Assembly: GCA_031841125.1 (NCBI GenBank)
Contig: CM063109.1
Coordinates: 35,158,038-35,222,037, forward strand
Origin: Acanthococcus lagerstroemiae
Taxonomy: Eukaryota; Arthropoda; Insecta; Hemiptera; Eriococcidae
Length of the DNA: 64,000 bases
Direction: 5' to 3'
Of this stretch, positions 21,311-32,761 are shown in pieces. The notes beneath the pieces are model-generated. The model was not told the origin of the DNA, did no database searches, and was given only the letters and a program-made list of their open reading frames with translations. The translations under genes were made by a program, and so were the position numbers. Positions within the stretch are counted from its first letter, which is position 1. Each line of letters starts with the position of its first letter.

Positions 21311-22849
21311 TGATTTTCAGATGAGTTTTCATGTTGTAATTTAGACTTGCTTATAAGCTAAGAACTTTTACCTTCACCACTATCCGAAAAAATTCGAGAG
21401 AAACCTAAAGTTTAGGCCACAGTGCGGAGGCGTGTAGTACCACTATAATTTTTTTTTTTGTGGGGGGACGGCTAGAGGAGAGAGAAGAGATCTCAAAATC
21501 TGAGGGTGAAACGAGACCAGGAGATCGCAAATTCAAAAATCATGTTGCCATACAAAATCATGTCTCACAAATGCGATCCTGTCTTTGAATTAGAAAATGT
21601 GACTAAGCAATTTGCACAAGAGGAAAGGCTCGAGCTGAAAGCTGAAATTGAAATTTGCAAGCTGAAAGCCTTAGCCATTAACATTTTCGAAATATTCTTC
21701 AACTAAAGATTTAATTTCAACTGATTAAATTCTAGATTTATTGAAAGGCCTGCCCTCCCTGTTACGAACTACACTACTGACCTGCAAGAAATGTAGGACG
21801 TCGTTGGTTTTCTTGAATCTGGGCCCCATAAATGATGAGACAGGGTCGTACCGTGAGTGACTTCCTTGTAAGATTTTTGTTAGTTCTTTTTGACCTTTGT
21901 AAACATAGTTGAATAATTAATTTCGTATTGATTTTCTTATCAAATGAAATACTGGCCCGACGTCTATTTGGGTTGGATTAATGACCGAACATAACGAATG
22001 TACGGTATTCCCAGTCCATGAAAACCAACTCAAAAGAATTATCTGTAACAGAACATCGAAAATGAATTATCTTCATTAAAAATTTCGACTTGTAGGTCAC
22101 TTGCCAGGATCATAGTTCTGAGTGTATCGTGAATTGAGTTGCTTGGGTGGCTCGTCTCTGATCAGTTAGAGAAATCGCAGTCAGCACTGGTAAATTGAAA
22201 AATCCGAAACATTGACTGGTAAAATTGAAAGAGCGAAGAATTTCCATTTTACGTCATCATTCTGTTCATCGATTTCGGAATTTTCATCAGTTGGCGCCAC
22301 GGGATCTTCAGCTGGTGAAATTTACAGATTGAGGGCTATCCTTATTGACTTCGCAATCTTTTTTCAGTTAGGAAATGATTCTTCGGACTTCATAATACCG
22401 TTTTTTCGTATGTTTGGTTCGTAGACTATTTTCTTCAGAACGAACTCAATTGCCCCTTTTTTTTACGTTTCTGTTTGCACTTTATGTCTGCTCCTTTAAC
22501 TTCTCTGTTTATCTCTTTATTTTCTCTTCTTGTCAGCTGTTCGTTCATGTCTCGTTTTTTTAGTACACGGAGTTCAGAGATTATAATCTAAGATCCACGA
22601 CATGAGCCCTGATCTTCAGAGCTTTCGATGAACTATTTCTTTCCCCTCTCCCCATCGTTGAATGCCTAGCTGATCAACTAACTAACCCACTGGATGATTG
22701 ACGAATTACCTGACTGAATGACTACAGCAAAACATTCGAGTCACCTTGACTGTGTCTCTAGAAGATTTGGAACTGTGGAAACTGTGTAATTAGAAGTTCG
22801 GCAGTGCTACTCGAGTCTATATTACTTGCTTAAAGATTTCGAAAATGGA
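21311..22849. other. No gene seen
   Basis: AT-rich, mostly unique-looking. It contains a G-run near 21460 and a weak internal inverted similarity near 22185-22300. No coding frame with recognisable features. Confidence 0.3.
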
Positions 22850-23430
22850 CGTGCGCCGTATTCAGACTATATCGACTGCATGAGGGATCGTTTCCTACCA
22901 TTATGTATCAGCTTTTCTACTCACTCGTTCCTCTGATAGTAGTGCTATAGGATATGCACGCCCCTAATACGCGAGAATGGGAGAATCGGCGATGCGGAAC
23001 CATCGTCAGTCGGGAGGAACGTCGTTTGACAATCTCTGGAGCTTTCCTAACAAGGACCTATGTTGGTTGTTTAATCTGCGCCAAAAAGCCGATATTAATT
23101 AATTGGATAATCGTCGGTCTGTTGAAGAGAGTTGGCGTGTACACAGTTTGCGCAGTACAAATATGTGAGCGGCGAGGGTGAGGTTAATATACGACACAGC
23201 CTTTCATCTCCGCGTATTCGGTCACTATTTACGCTCGGGTTACTGAATTTTTCTCTTTTAATTTTTTAATTGCCCTTGGCAGTTGAACGCTTTCGGCTAA
23301 GGAATTAGCTAAATCCAATTTATGGAGTACGTATTACTCGCAACGAAACTTATTCAGCGCCGCGTCAAAGCGTCGACTTGTGCAAACATATTCACAGGAC
23401 ATACGTGTGTGTTCATGTGTTACTAGGGTG
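22850..23430. other. CpG-richer repeat-poor island
   Basis: About 22950-23420 has more CpG, no long homopolymers and no transposon ends. The 75-codon + frame has no domain. Candidate regulatory DNA within the proposed intron. Confidence 0.3.
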
Positions 23431-24219
23431 GTCCTTATTTTTGAATTTTTTCCTGATAGATGACTCCGATCGATGGCTCCGTTTCCCAAGTTGCTTCTTG
23501 TAATTTAAAGAAAAAAAAACTCCGAAGGTGTGAGGCCGAAGGAAAAATTGTAACCCCTGTCGTTGGGAATTTAGTCAAAGACATCGAGAATTTATAAAAA
23601 CTTGGAAAATGAGCCAATTTTTATTAAACTTGTTGGTTTTCTTTCTCCTTTTCTATTTCAGTCGTAGACGTCCCCCAGTGTTGTAGGATGTATACTGGCA
23701 AGCAAAACAACCAGAACAAGTAAATAGCAAGTATTTGACTGAAGTCGACAATCGAGCATATAAACAGTATCCTTTTTTGGGCAGAGCAACCAATAATTTG
23801 AAAATTCCATGAATACTTCTCTACGATGATGAAATTTCGTATTTTATTAAGGAATAAAAACAGAATAAAATAAAATCATTGTTAATAGGTACTAAAGAGA
23901 ACAATCTCCAACATGATACAGCAGTTTTTGTTCCATTAATCTGGTTAAACTGATTGATTGTGACGTCAGTCTTTCGAAAATGGAGCGTGAGGAGCATACT
24001 GCTACGCTACACTAATGTCACTAGATCACGTGGAGTTGAAAGCGACCTTGTCAATCTTTGCTAGCTGTACTAGAACACTACCATGCCGCTGTGTAAAGTA
24101 AGGGTCCGCTCACATATTATTTTTTTTAGGAATTTTGAGGCAACTGAATAGTGACTTTTTTATTTTTCCAGTTTTAGTAAATACTCCGTGTTGGCACGGA
24201 GTTCTTTATCTCGGGAGCA
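23431..24219. other. Non-coding; isolated 3' splice-site-like sequence
   Basis: At about 23641-23661 a long pyrimidine tract ends in CTTTTCTATTTCAG, a strong acceptor by shape. The following frame in one phase reads a short peptide (VDVPQCCRMYTGKQNNQNK) and then stops, but that phase does not match the phase-2 donor at 5743. I therefore do not annotate an exon. Confidence 0.25.
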
Positions 24220-24231
24220 ATGGGGCAGTAT

Positions 24232-24502
24232 GGTGTTGTGGGACGTATGGCGATGCACGCATGCCAAAGTGGCCCCTGAGACACCGCACCCCCGGCACCG
24301 GAAACTACCCTTTCGGGCATCGCATCAGTACCGAGGGGAACGCTTTGGGGCCGGGCCCGAGCCCCCATTTCTCCTGGCCGGAACGGTGCGCGCATCCTGC
24401 CAGGGCCACCGCGGGGTTCCCTACTGACCGAGGTCCGCGCTCCCAGAGTACTCGCCTGGAAATTTCAGGTCCCCCGCAGCCGGACGCGCTGCCTCTTCCT
24501 CT
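24232..24502 (-). other. 3' UTR of the LINE
   Basis: 271 nt after the ORF2 stop. Its terminal part (reverse of GGACGTATGGCGATGCACGC) is the piece also found alone at 10910-11027 and 12067-12147, so it is the template region recognised first during insertion. It ends in a short ACAACA-like run rather than a long poly-A. Confidence 0.75.
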
Positions 24503-27500
24503 TCACTCACTCATCGTGTGAGACTCTTCCGATTGAAGCTCCAGCCCTTGCACTGCGGGCGAGCTCTGCTCCAGCCCTGGTGCTACGGGCGAGCTTCGCT
24601 GGATGGTATCTGCCGCCGCAGTAGCAGCAGCAACATCCGCTTCTCCTCCTTGTGTCCTCTGTCTCGACCACTCAGCCTCCATCTTCCGTCGCATGATGGC
24701 CGAAACGAAACCCGACACCCGGTTCCAACCGCTTCGGCTCCTCAACAGCTCCGGGACCAAGGTGTCCGGCGCAAGACGGTCGATCACGCCGTCTCCGGGA
24801 TCGATCGTGACCGCCCCGCGCCTCACCTCCTCCCAGGCGTCGCACTCGAACAGCGTATGCCACGGCGTGTCCTCCTCTCCGCTTGCACAATGGGTGCACT
24901 CTGCGCTTGCTGCCAAGCCCATCCGGTACAGGTATGACCCGAAGCAGCCGTGTCCGCTCAAGACCTGGGTCAGGTGGAAGTTCAGGCTTCCGTGCTTCCT
25001 TCCCAACCACAGGTCGAGCTCGCCGATCAGCTCCCGAGTCCACTCGCCTTTCGAAGACTGGGCGAGCCTCTCCGTCCATCGCTGAAGCGTGGTCAGCTGA
25101 ATGCCACGCTTCGCCCGGCGTGCCTCCTGCCGCGTTCTCGCCTTCTTCTGCGCCTTGTAGGACTGCGCCAACTCGTCGACCTTCAGCTCGATGGGTGGAA
25201 GGCGCGCCAGCACGCCTACCGCCTCCGTTGACACGGTGCGATACGCGCTGACGCACCTTAGCGCGACTCTCCGCTGAACCTTCTCCAGCTCCACTCTCCG
25301 GTACGGGGTCTGGACGGCGTCCGCGAAAACCGGTGCGCCGTACGTCAGGACCGAAAGCACGACGTTCGCGTACAACCTCCGCTTCTGCTCCCGCGGGCCG
25401 CCCAGGTTCGCCATCAGTCGCGACAGCTGCCCGGCGACCCGGTCCGCCTTCTCTGCCGCTCTCCGGAAGTGCTCACGGAACGACAGCTTCCCGTCGAACC
25501 ACAGCCCCAGGTACTTCAGCGCTGGACTTGGCGCGATCCTCTCGCCTTTCAGCACGAACGTTGGTTGGTCGTACTTGCGGCGCGTCGTGAACAGAACTGC
25601 TTCCGTCTTCTGCACCGCCAAGCACAATCCCGCCGACTCGATCCATCTGGTCAGCAACTCCAACGCCCGGTTGACCTTGGTCGCAACCTCCGCTGTTGTC
25701 GCGGCTTGGCACACCACCAGCGTGTCATCGGCATAACAGATGAGTTTCACGCCTGGTGGGACCGCCAGCCGCAGCAACCCGTTGAAGGCGACGTTCCACA
25801 GGGTGGGTCCGAGGACCGACCCCTGAGGAACGCCACACGTCATCGCCCTCGTGACTGGTCCTGTCGCCGACTCCATCTCGATCCGACGTCCCGCAGAAAT
25901 AGCTCCGGATAATCCGCACGAGGTAGCCCGGCACCCGCGCCTCCTCCAACGCCAACACCACACATGAGTACGGTATCGAGTTGAAGGCGTTGCGAATGTC
26001 CAGACTGACCGCCGCACAGAACTCTCCTTCGCGTATCGCCTTTGCCGCCATCGCCTTCAGTCTGAGTGCTGCATCCGCTGTCGAACGGCCGGTCCTGAAG
26101 CCGTACTGGCTGTTCGAGATCGTCCTCCGCCTCTCCAGGTGCGCCTCCAGCCTATCCACGATCGTCCGCTCGAACACCTTCCCCACGGTGTCGAGCAAGC
26201 AGATTGGCCGGTATGAAGATGGCTGCCCGTCTGGTTTCCCTGGCTTCTTGATGAGGGCAAGCCGCGCCACCTTCCATCGGTCCGGAAATGTCCCCTCCTG
26301 CAACGCGCGGTTAAACACGTTGGTTAGGAGGGACGGCTCCACCCGATGCACGGACTCCCACACGACGTTCGGGATCATGTCAGGCCCTGGTGCCTTCCGC
26401 TTCTTCGTCCGGATCCGCTCGATAGCACTGTCCACTTCGCCGATGCTCAGTGGACAGAACTCCTCTGTGGCCTCTCCAGACGATGATGCGGTAGTGGTAG
26501 GCGCTGCGGGAACAGCTCCTCCACCACCTTCTGCAAGACCCCCGACTCCATGCGGCTCGTTACCGACGGCCCCCCGGCCCTCCGCATTACAACGTGATAC
26601 GGCTTGCCGAAGGGGTCGCGGTCCGCCTCTTGTCGCAGCTCCTCCCACGCCGTCTTCTTACTCTGCCGGATGGCCGCCTTGAGGGCTCGGCGCGCCTGCT
26701 GGTACCGCTGCGTGGCTTCACCCGTCCCTCCGTCATCCCATCCTGTCCGCTGACAGCGACGACGGAGGCGGTTACATTCCTTCCGCAGCTCGGCAATCTC
26801 GTCGGTCCACCAGTACACTGGAGGTCGTGCACGTGGCGGGCCGACGCGGGGCATTGCGCTATCGCAGGCCGCTACCACCGTCCTGATGACGTCATCGGCT
26901 GCGGCCTCGGCGCTCCTTTCTGCGGCCCCGTGCTCTCCCTTTCCCCAGGTGAGAGCCAGGAAGCTCGCCTCTAACCGGTCGGCGTCTAGCTTCCGGATTG
27001 CCCATCTTCCCGGCTTCTTCTTCGGTACAGCGACTACGGTGTGACCCCTGTCGAGCTGAAACGCGATGTAGCGGTGGTCGCTCCCGGACTCCTCGTCGAG
27101 CACAGACCAGCCCTTGATCCATCGGACCAGTCCTGCTGACGCGAAGGTCACGTCGATGACCGAGCTCCATCCCTGGTGGAACCTTGTTGGAGTGCCGCCC
27201 ACGTTCGTTGGAACGAGGTCTAGTCGGGCGGCAAGCTCCCCCAAGGCGTACCCTCTGCGGTCGGTCCGGCCGGAGTGCCATTCCTCCGACTTGGCATTGA
27301 AGTCTCCGGCCACGATCACCCTCGATGTCCTCCTGGCGACACTCTCTTCCAGACAGGCGAGGTAGGTCTCGAACTCCTCCAAGGTCCTGTTTGGGGAGAA
27401 ATAGCAACTGTAGATGGCGAGGTCGCCCAGCTGTACAGCTACGTACCCCTCCCCCTCCTCTACCTCGCCTGGAGCTATTGGGCAGTCTGAACACACTCCC

Positions 27501-27751
27501 AATGCTGCAAGTCCGCTGCGGTCACGGTGCCACCCTCTCACCTCAGCTACCCTATAGGGTTCGCTGGCTATCACCAGGTCAACCTGTCTCTCTCCCACAG
27601 TGCGCCACAGGAGATCCTGCGCGACTGCACAGTGGTTCAGGTTGACCTGAAGGAAGTTAAGCGGCCTGGTCAGCGGCGTTGGATCGGCCGCCGCCGACTT
27701 CGGCCTCCACCTTCTCCTCTTCCTTCTTGGGCGGTGCTCACGTCTTGGCAT
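24503..27751 (-). pseudogene. LINE ORF2: endonuclease and reverse transcriptase, two compensating frameshifts
   Basis: Makes the nick in target DNA and copies the element RNA into it. Start ATG at 27751; about 1082 residues if read through. APE endonuclease, residues about 32-231: N-containing LQVNLNHC, E64 in SEPY, D150/N152 in GDFNAK, D200, and SDH at 224-226, so all expected catalytic positions are visible. Reverse transcriptase: QYGFRTGRST, SLDIRNAFNS (motif A), CGVPQGSVLGP (B), YADD (C), all intact. C-terminal zinc motif C-x2-C-x9-H-x4-C (CTHCASGEEDTPWHTLFEC). One base is missing near 26510 and one extra is present near 25900; the middle part is therefore out of frame, and the last part returns to the starting frame. 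Overlaps the end of ORF1 by 82 nt, typical of this group. Confidence 0.9.
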
Positions 27752-29366
27752 CCTCGGCCACCCAAAACGTGCGCGCTGTCGCGTCCCTCCACCAGGCTAC
27801 ATCGTGGGCACTTTGGCGGCTCCCTGCACTCCCGGATCCTGTGCCCGGCTCCGCCACACCGGTAGCACACATCGCTGATGCTGACCATGGCTGCGCATTT
27901 GGTGGCGATGTGGCCCACCTGCAGGCACCGGTAGCACCTGGCCTCCTTCTTCCTGTCGGCCTCCAGCGAGCGCACCCGACAGGCGCTCCAGCCTAGAGGC
28001 ACTGTGCCGTGTCGCAGCACTTCAAGGGCAGCCTCGATCGGCATCTCCACCTTGAAGGCTCGAGTTCCACGTGCCGTCTCCTCTGTCCTGACGACGCGCG
28101 CGGCTGGAAGTGCCGCTTCCACCTCCTCCTTCGTGACTGACTGCTCCGCACCAGTCAGTAGCAGGGTGGTCCGGCGCTGCGGTCTCCTAACGTCCGCCTC
28201 CGCGCCCATGACCACCTGCAACTTCCTGGAGAAGTCGGCCACCGCTTCCTCCTCGCCTCGGAGCTCCAGGAGCATCTCCTTTGCCTGGGTGAACCGGGTC
28301 GCCAGCACCTGGACCCCGCATTCCCGGATATTGATGGCCGCACGCGCCTTCCGAATGAGGGCCGCGTACTCCGCGCTCTCTTCCTTCTTTGCGATGATTA
28401 CCGCGGCTGAACGCGGTCGCCTTCGCTTCAGGAGGTTCCGCTTGTGGGCCTCCCTGCCTTTGGGCGGGGGACTGGCCTGGTCGGGACGTTCGGCGCCGTC
28501 TTGTCCTGGGCTTTGGTGGTCCTCTTCCTGCGGACTACCTCCGCCCAAGTTGCCGCTCCTGCGCGCTCGGGCTCCGAAGCCCCCGGCATACGCTGCTGCT
28601 GCTCCTGCCGCGGCTTGGTCTGCTGCGGTTGCGGTTGCTGCTGCTGCTCCCGGGGTTGCTGCTGCGGCTGCTGCTTCTGCTGCGTCTGCTGCTGCTGCGT
28701 TCGCGGCGACTGCCGCTTCCGCTTCGGCTGCCTTCGCTGCGGCAGCTCCTGCTGCGTCTGCTCCTGCATCTGCTGCTGCTGCGTCTGCTGCTGTTGCGTC
28801 TGCTCCTGCTGCTGCGTCTGCTCCTGCTGCTGCGTCTGCTGAGGTTGTTCCTGCTGCTGCTGGTGACCTTGTTGCTCCAGCAGTTCGCGGATCTCCCGTA
28901 TCTCGGCCTTCAGTGCCTCGGTCTCCAGATCGTGTCGCGTGACCAAACTCGCTATCTTCACTTCGAGCTCCTGTATCCGTTGGTCACGCTTCTCAATCTC
29001 CTTCCTGAGGTGGCTGTTCTCCATTCGGAGTATCCCTCCTGTTAGGGCCGGTGGCGACGTCGTCAAAGTCAAGGTCTTCCTCTTCGCCTTAGACTTGGGC
29101 TTGCGCGCCGCTGCTGACGTCCCTTCGCACTCCGTCGTCTCCCGCTCCGATGTTGAGGAGGCGACTCGCCTTCGTTTGTCCTTCTTCTTCTTCTTCCGCT
29201 CCGTATCCTCTTGCTTGTTGCCCAGTATGGTTGGCAACACTGACGGCGGGGCATGGGTCGCCGCCAGTGCTGTAGCTCTTGTTATTCTTCCTTCCGATTG
29301 ACCGGGATCCGACCTCCGGTCGTTGGGGGCTCTTACGTCCTCCCTCTCTTCATGATTATCTGACAT
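27670..29366 (-). pseudogene. LINE ORF1: gag-like RNA-binding protein, one frameshift
   Basis: Binds element RNA to form the ribonucleoprotein. Starts MSDNHEERED at 29366. Residues about 50-100 are Lys/Arg-rich, about 113-166 form a predicted coiled coil (heptads around ENSHLRKEIEKRDQRIQELE), and about 167-260 are a long Gln-rich tract encoded by CAG-type repeats. A frameshift near 28450-28480 separates this from the C-terminal half. That half holds a gag-type domain and three zinc knuckles: CYRCLQVGHIATKC, CYRCGGAGHRIREC and a third C-x2-C variant ending at the last Cys. Joined length would be about 565 residues, normal for the group. The large + strand Ala-rich frame here is its antisense shadow. 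Confidence 0.88.
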
Positions 29367-30239
29367 AGTTTGAAGATAAGGTTGCTTTTTTGGGCTACAG
29401 CCAGCCTTCTGGCGCTGGTTTCCGGACGTGAACGGGTCAGCTGAAGTCGCCCTGAGCGTTACGATGCTTCCACGGTACGTAACCCATCCACCATCGCCTC
29501 GTCGTCGCGGGGGTTTTGCGGTCCGTTGCGGCTGCAGTAGGGCCGCTTGGTCCCCTACTGCAGTCGGTCCCAGTGACGGCTCTGGCCGGGTTTGTCCGAG
29601 TTTTCCTTCTCTGGGCGAGGGTCACGAGGGGGCAGTTGAGGCTCGACCGGGCGTCAGAGTAAGCGACGGCGGACGTGGATGCTTACGGCTCAAGGATTAC
29701 TCCTCTGCCGCAGGAGCTACTACAACTTTGCTTACAGCGGCGCGTGACTGCCACCAGTAGCTCCGCAACACGTAACCCGTCTATCGCCCATCTTCAACCC
29801 AGCTTCGCCCCCACCGCCCCCCTCCCTGTACCTAAAAAAAAAAAAAAAAAAAAAAAAAACAGCGGGGGGCTTGACAGGGGCTCCGAGGGCGACGGCGGAT
29901 GTGGATGCTTACGGCTCGAGGATTACTCCTCTGCCGCAGGAGCTACTACAACCTTGCTTACAGCGGCGCGTGACTGCCCCCAGTAGCTCCGCAACACATA
30001 GCCCGTCTATCGTCCTCTTCCCCCGAGTCTTTCCCCCACTGCCCCCCCTTGGGTTTGTTCAGGAGGATTGGCCGAAGCCGCGCCTTGTTCCCTACTTCCT
30101 GAGAAGGTGGCTCAGGGATCAAACCCAGTTGTGACTTCAGGGACGTCACCAGACCCCGTGGTTTGTTTCAAGTTTTCCTTCTCTATTGACGACCGTACTC
30201 GTGTTAACAGGCCGTCAACGTTGTGATTTGGGATTTTGG
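29367..30239 (-). promoter_or_regulatory. LINE 5' UTR with duplicated segment
   Basis: Holds the internal promoter region expected of a full-length LINE. A segment of about 160 nt occurs twice with offset 226 nt (29663-29827 and 29889-30048; shared block GTGGATGCTTACGGCTC, then AGGAGCTACTACAAC). The copies are separated by an uninterrupted A-run on the + strand (about 29836-29860). A second, weaker pair is TTTTCCTTCTCT at about 29604 and about 30172, with related flanks. Confidence 0.7.
29663..30048 (-). repeat. Direct duplication inside the LINE 5' UTR
   Basis: Two units of about 160 nt with few differences (for example ACGTAACCCG in one, ACATAGCCCG in the other). The intervening part has a homopolymer run (T on the element strand) and a G-rich link. 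It may be a promoter monomer array with two copies, or the result of template jumping at the 5' end. Confidence 0.75.
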
Positions 30240-30251
30240 ATGGGGCAGTAT

Positions 30252-30939
30252 AGCGAATAATGTGGATTTACTTGAGTTTGTGCATATTATGTCAATTTGG
30301 GTGGTTCAGGTTAGGCAATGATAAATATTTTGGTCTAAGGATTTCTATGAAAGTAAATTCGGTATTTCCACTTATATTTGCCGTATGTGATTCTGGGTAC
30401 TCGGATTTGTGAAAAAATATACTCTTCAACATGTAAGTGATGTTCATCAAATTTTATTGAACTACTGTGAGTAAAGGTTGTTAAGGCTAGTTTTGCCTTC
30501 CTCATCAGGTCGGATTCGATTGAAGGTCTACATGCAGTGTAGATACTCGTCATCAGGTTACTCATGATTTTGACTCCTTCTCTCCTGGGCGCATAAAGTG
30601 AGCGTGTCCTGATGACGTACGTGAGCGCGTGGGGAACGTGTTGTCATGGTGTGGGCTGGTAAGAAGTGTAGAGACATGAGTGAGCAGGTTAGAGCGTGAG
30701 CGTGTGTGATGTAGGCGTATGGAGAAGACATGGGTGCAATGACCCGTTTAGGCGGACGATTTTCTTTCTCCTTGGCCTCCGGTATGTTCCTCTCCGTGGC
30801 CCTCTAAGTTGTCCGAAGCTCCTCCAAGCCGGCTTTAGTAGCTGCTCATGTTTGGCATTCATAAGTCAATATGGGAAGGGTGCAGCTTTACCATATTTTA
30901 AATCTTAAGTCCATTGGACTTTTCCCTTCATATCTGTTT
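30252..30939. other. Non-coding; short repeat shared with 4.6 kb
   Basis: No gene. The reverse complement of about 30527-30560 matches about 4640-4672. The remainder is AT-rich without terminal repeats. Confidence 0.35.
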
Positions 30940-31700
30940 TTGTTCATCCGGTAGCTTTTCTACCCTTGTTTATTCTCTTGGAACTTCCGTTTTTGTATTT
31001 GTTTTTGAAAGCTATAGTTTGTCCCAGATATTCTATCTCTTTCACTTTTTGTATTATTACCCCCTTAATCTTGATGTCTTCGCTCTCTCTATTTGATAAG
31101 ATTTTTGTTTTTTCTAGACTTAGGGATATCCTTGCCTCCCTACTCTCTCTGGCGAATTCGTCTACCATGTCTTGTGGTTCTTTTAGGCTTTAGGCAATAA
31201 TTACTATTTCATTTGCGAATCTCAGGTTAGTTAGTCTTTCCCCGTTGATTCTTACCCCTTTCTGTTCCCAGCTGAATCATGTGAAGATTTGTTCAATTAC
31301 ACAGTTGAATAGATTGGGAGACAGCGAATCCTCCTAGTGTACTCTCCTCCCGATTGAGAATTTCCGGTCTTTCCTGTCCAGTTGAATGTAAGCTTTTGCC
31401 TTTTCGTGTATTTGTGTTCTAGAATTCTAATCAATTTTTTTGTGATCTCTGTCCAGCGCTTTCCATAGTTGTGGTGGACCGAGTCGAATGTCTTGTTAAA
31501 GTTCACGAATATCAAGTGGACTGTTAAATTGTATTTGTTAGCTTTCTCTATCAGCTGGTTAATTGTAAATATTCGGTCGATGTTAGAGAAGCCTTGAAGG
31601 AATCCCGCGACCCTGCTTGTTCCCGGCTTCAGTTCTACTCCAGTTGGTTGTATATTCGATTTTTGATTATGTTGAGAATAGTTTGCTTAGATTTTGTATT
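30940..31700 (-). pseudogene. Reverse transcriptase fossil (LINE, RTE-like)
   Basis: Minus-strand pieces in order: IFVNFNKTFDSVHH (motif A), then in another frame EDSLSPNLFNCVIEQIF (motif B'), LTNLRFANEIVIIA (motif C, where the aspartate pair reads N-E), and LSLEKTKILSN with IEYLGQ (thumb and linker). Several frameshifts and stops. The catalytic pair is lost, so it is dead. Family style is like the fossil at 16590-16980, but it is not the same copy. Confidence 0.8.
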
Positions 31701-32642
31701 CAACCTGCTGAGTCGCATTGCAGTGACCTTTAAACAGACACCGTGTCTTCCGAACGGTCAATGACCTTATGTTTGCGTCAGTATTGTATCAAAATTTAAA
31801 AGCTATACTCGTAATCTTCATGAAAAATTCGTTAGATGGAAACATATTTCACTTGACTTACTGTTCGGTATGTATAACATTTTTTAAATCGTTAAAATTC
31901 TAAAGATTTCAAGAATTAATTTTGAAAAACAGAAAAAAAAGTAATTGAGAAATTTCTGTATTGTGTTCGGTTGGACGGGGGGGGGGTCATGTTTGTAATT
32001 TGATTAGATTAGCGTGGCCCTCGTTATGTATTACTGTGTTGAAAATTAAATCTCCGCTAAGGTAAGGTAAGTGGCGGTGAAGAAGATCGGTACGGATGGT
32101 ATGAAAATACACATAATGACGAATTGAAGGACACAAGTCGCACTCCACTGTCTCTACCAGCTCCAGAGATAGGACGCGTTAAAATTGACTATCTTCTAAA
32201 AATTTGAAAACTCTAACGAACCTCCTCTGCATCACCAATTTAGGTAGGGGGGAATGGAATGTGGCTCTAATTTGTTTTGATGGAATGACTTATTCATTTA
32301 TAAAATCTGATGACCGACGGCTCAAAACTAGACAGATTTGATATGGACTAACACCAGACGTACAGGTTGAGAAACGCGAAGTGCACAACTTACTTCTTTT
32401 ACTAGAAAAATCATTTGAATGGATCAGAACTTCGGAATCTCCTTTCATCTTTGGAGGCCTGTTATCAGGAAGGGGCAAATGGTGGTATTGCCTCTTTCCT
32501 GTGAGAAAATCTTTGCTCCTATCAAAACAAAATCTCCCGTCTAGTTACCCCCCCCCCCTTCCCCGATAAGAATATTCATAAATGTTTGCCTCCCCCCTTA
32601 CACAAGAAGCTGGTTACGGGGCTGCCTCTTCCCTTCGCAACG
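31701..32642. other. No gene seen
   Basis: AT-rich, with a G-run near 31977-31987 and a C-run near 32550-32558. No open frame with domain features. Confidence 0.3.
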
Positions 32643-32761
32643 GGTACAATGGACCGCCATTTTGATTCCCAACTGGTCCGAACATCTTTGATCACCCGCC
32701 CGTTCGCGAACGGGTGCGAGCTCGGACTAACTTGGCAATCAAAATGGCGGTCTAGTGTACC
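32643..32761. mobile_element. Short palindromic element with CCGCCATTTTGATT arms
   Basis: Left arm GGTACAATGGACCGCCATTT, inverted right arm GGTACACTAGACCGCCATTT. Pairing continues through TGATT-CCAA-TCCGA for about 40 nt. The centre has a smaller perfect palindrome, CCCGTTCGCGAACGGG. 119 bp, non-coding. Each arm carries AAAATGGCGG, a YY1/Pho-like motif. Confidence 0.75.

Larger units (their letters stand above)
24232..30239 (-). mobile_element. Full-length R1-clade-like LINE with 12-bp TSD
   Basis: About 6.0 kb bounded by a perfect 12-bp duplication ATGGGGCAGTAT (24220-24231 and 30240-30251). Order on the minus strand: a roughly 870-nt 5' UTR with an internal duplication, ORF1 (gag-like, zinc knuckles), ORF2 (APE endonuclease, reverse transcriptase, C-terminal zinc motif), and a roughly 270-nt 3' UTR. 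The layout, the LQVNLN endonuclease start, the CCHC-rich ORF1 and the overlapping ORFs fit the R1 group of arthropod LINEs. Unlike R1 itself, it sits outside rDNA. G+C is far above its surroundings. Three single-base frameshifts make this copy defective. Confidence 0.9.

Noticed and set aside
23661..23730. Internal or terminal exon after the acceptor at 23661
   Set aside because: In the phase required by the donor at 5743 the frame stops after about nine codons; no donor of quality follows.
25981..26682. 233-codon + strand frame
   Set aside because: Antisense to the reverse transcriptase region of ORF2, where the minus strand shows conserved motifs.
28004..28942. 312-codon + strand Ala-rich frame
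   Set aside because: Antisense shadow of the Gln-rich tract and gag region of LINE ORF1; the CAG-type repeats read as Ala codons on the other strand.
24232..30239. Site-specific 28S R1 element in an rDNA unit
   Set aside because: Flanks are AT-rich non-ribosomal DNA and the TSD is not a 28S sequence as far as I can tell.
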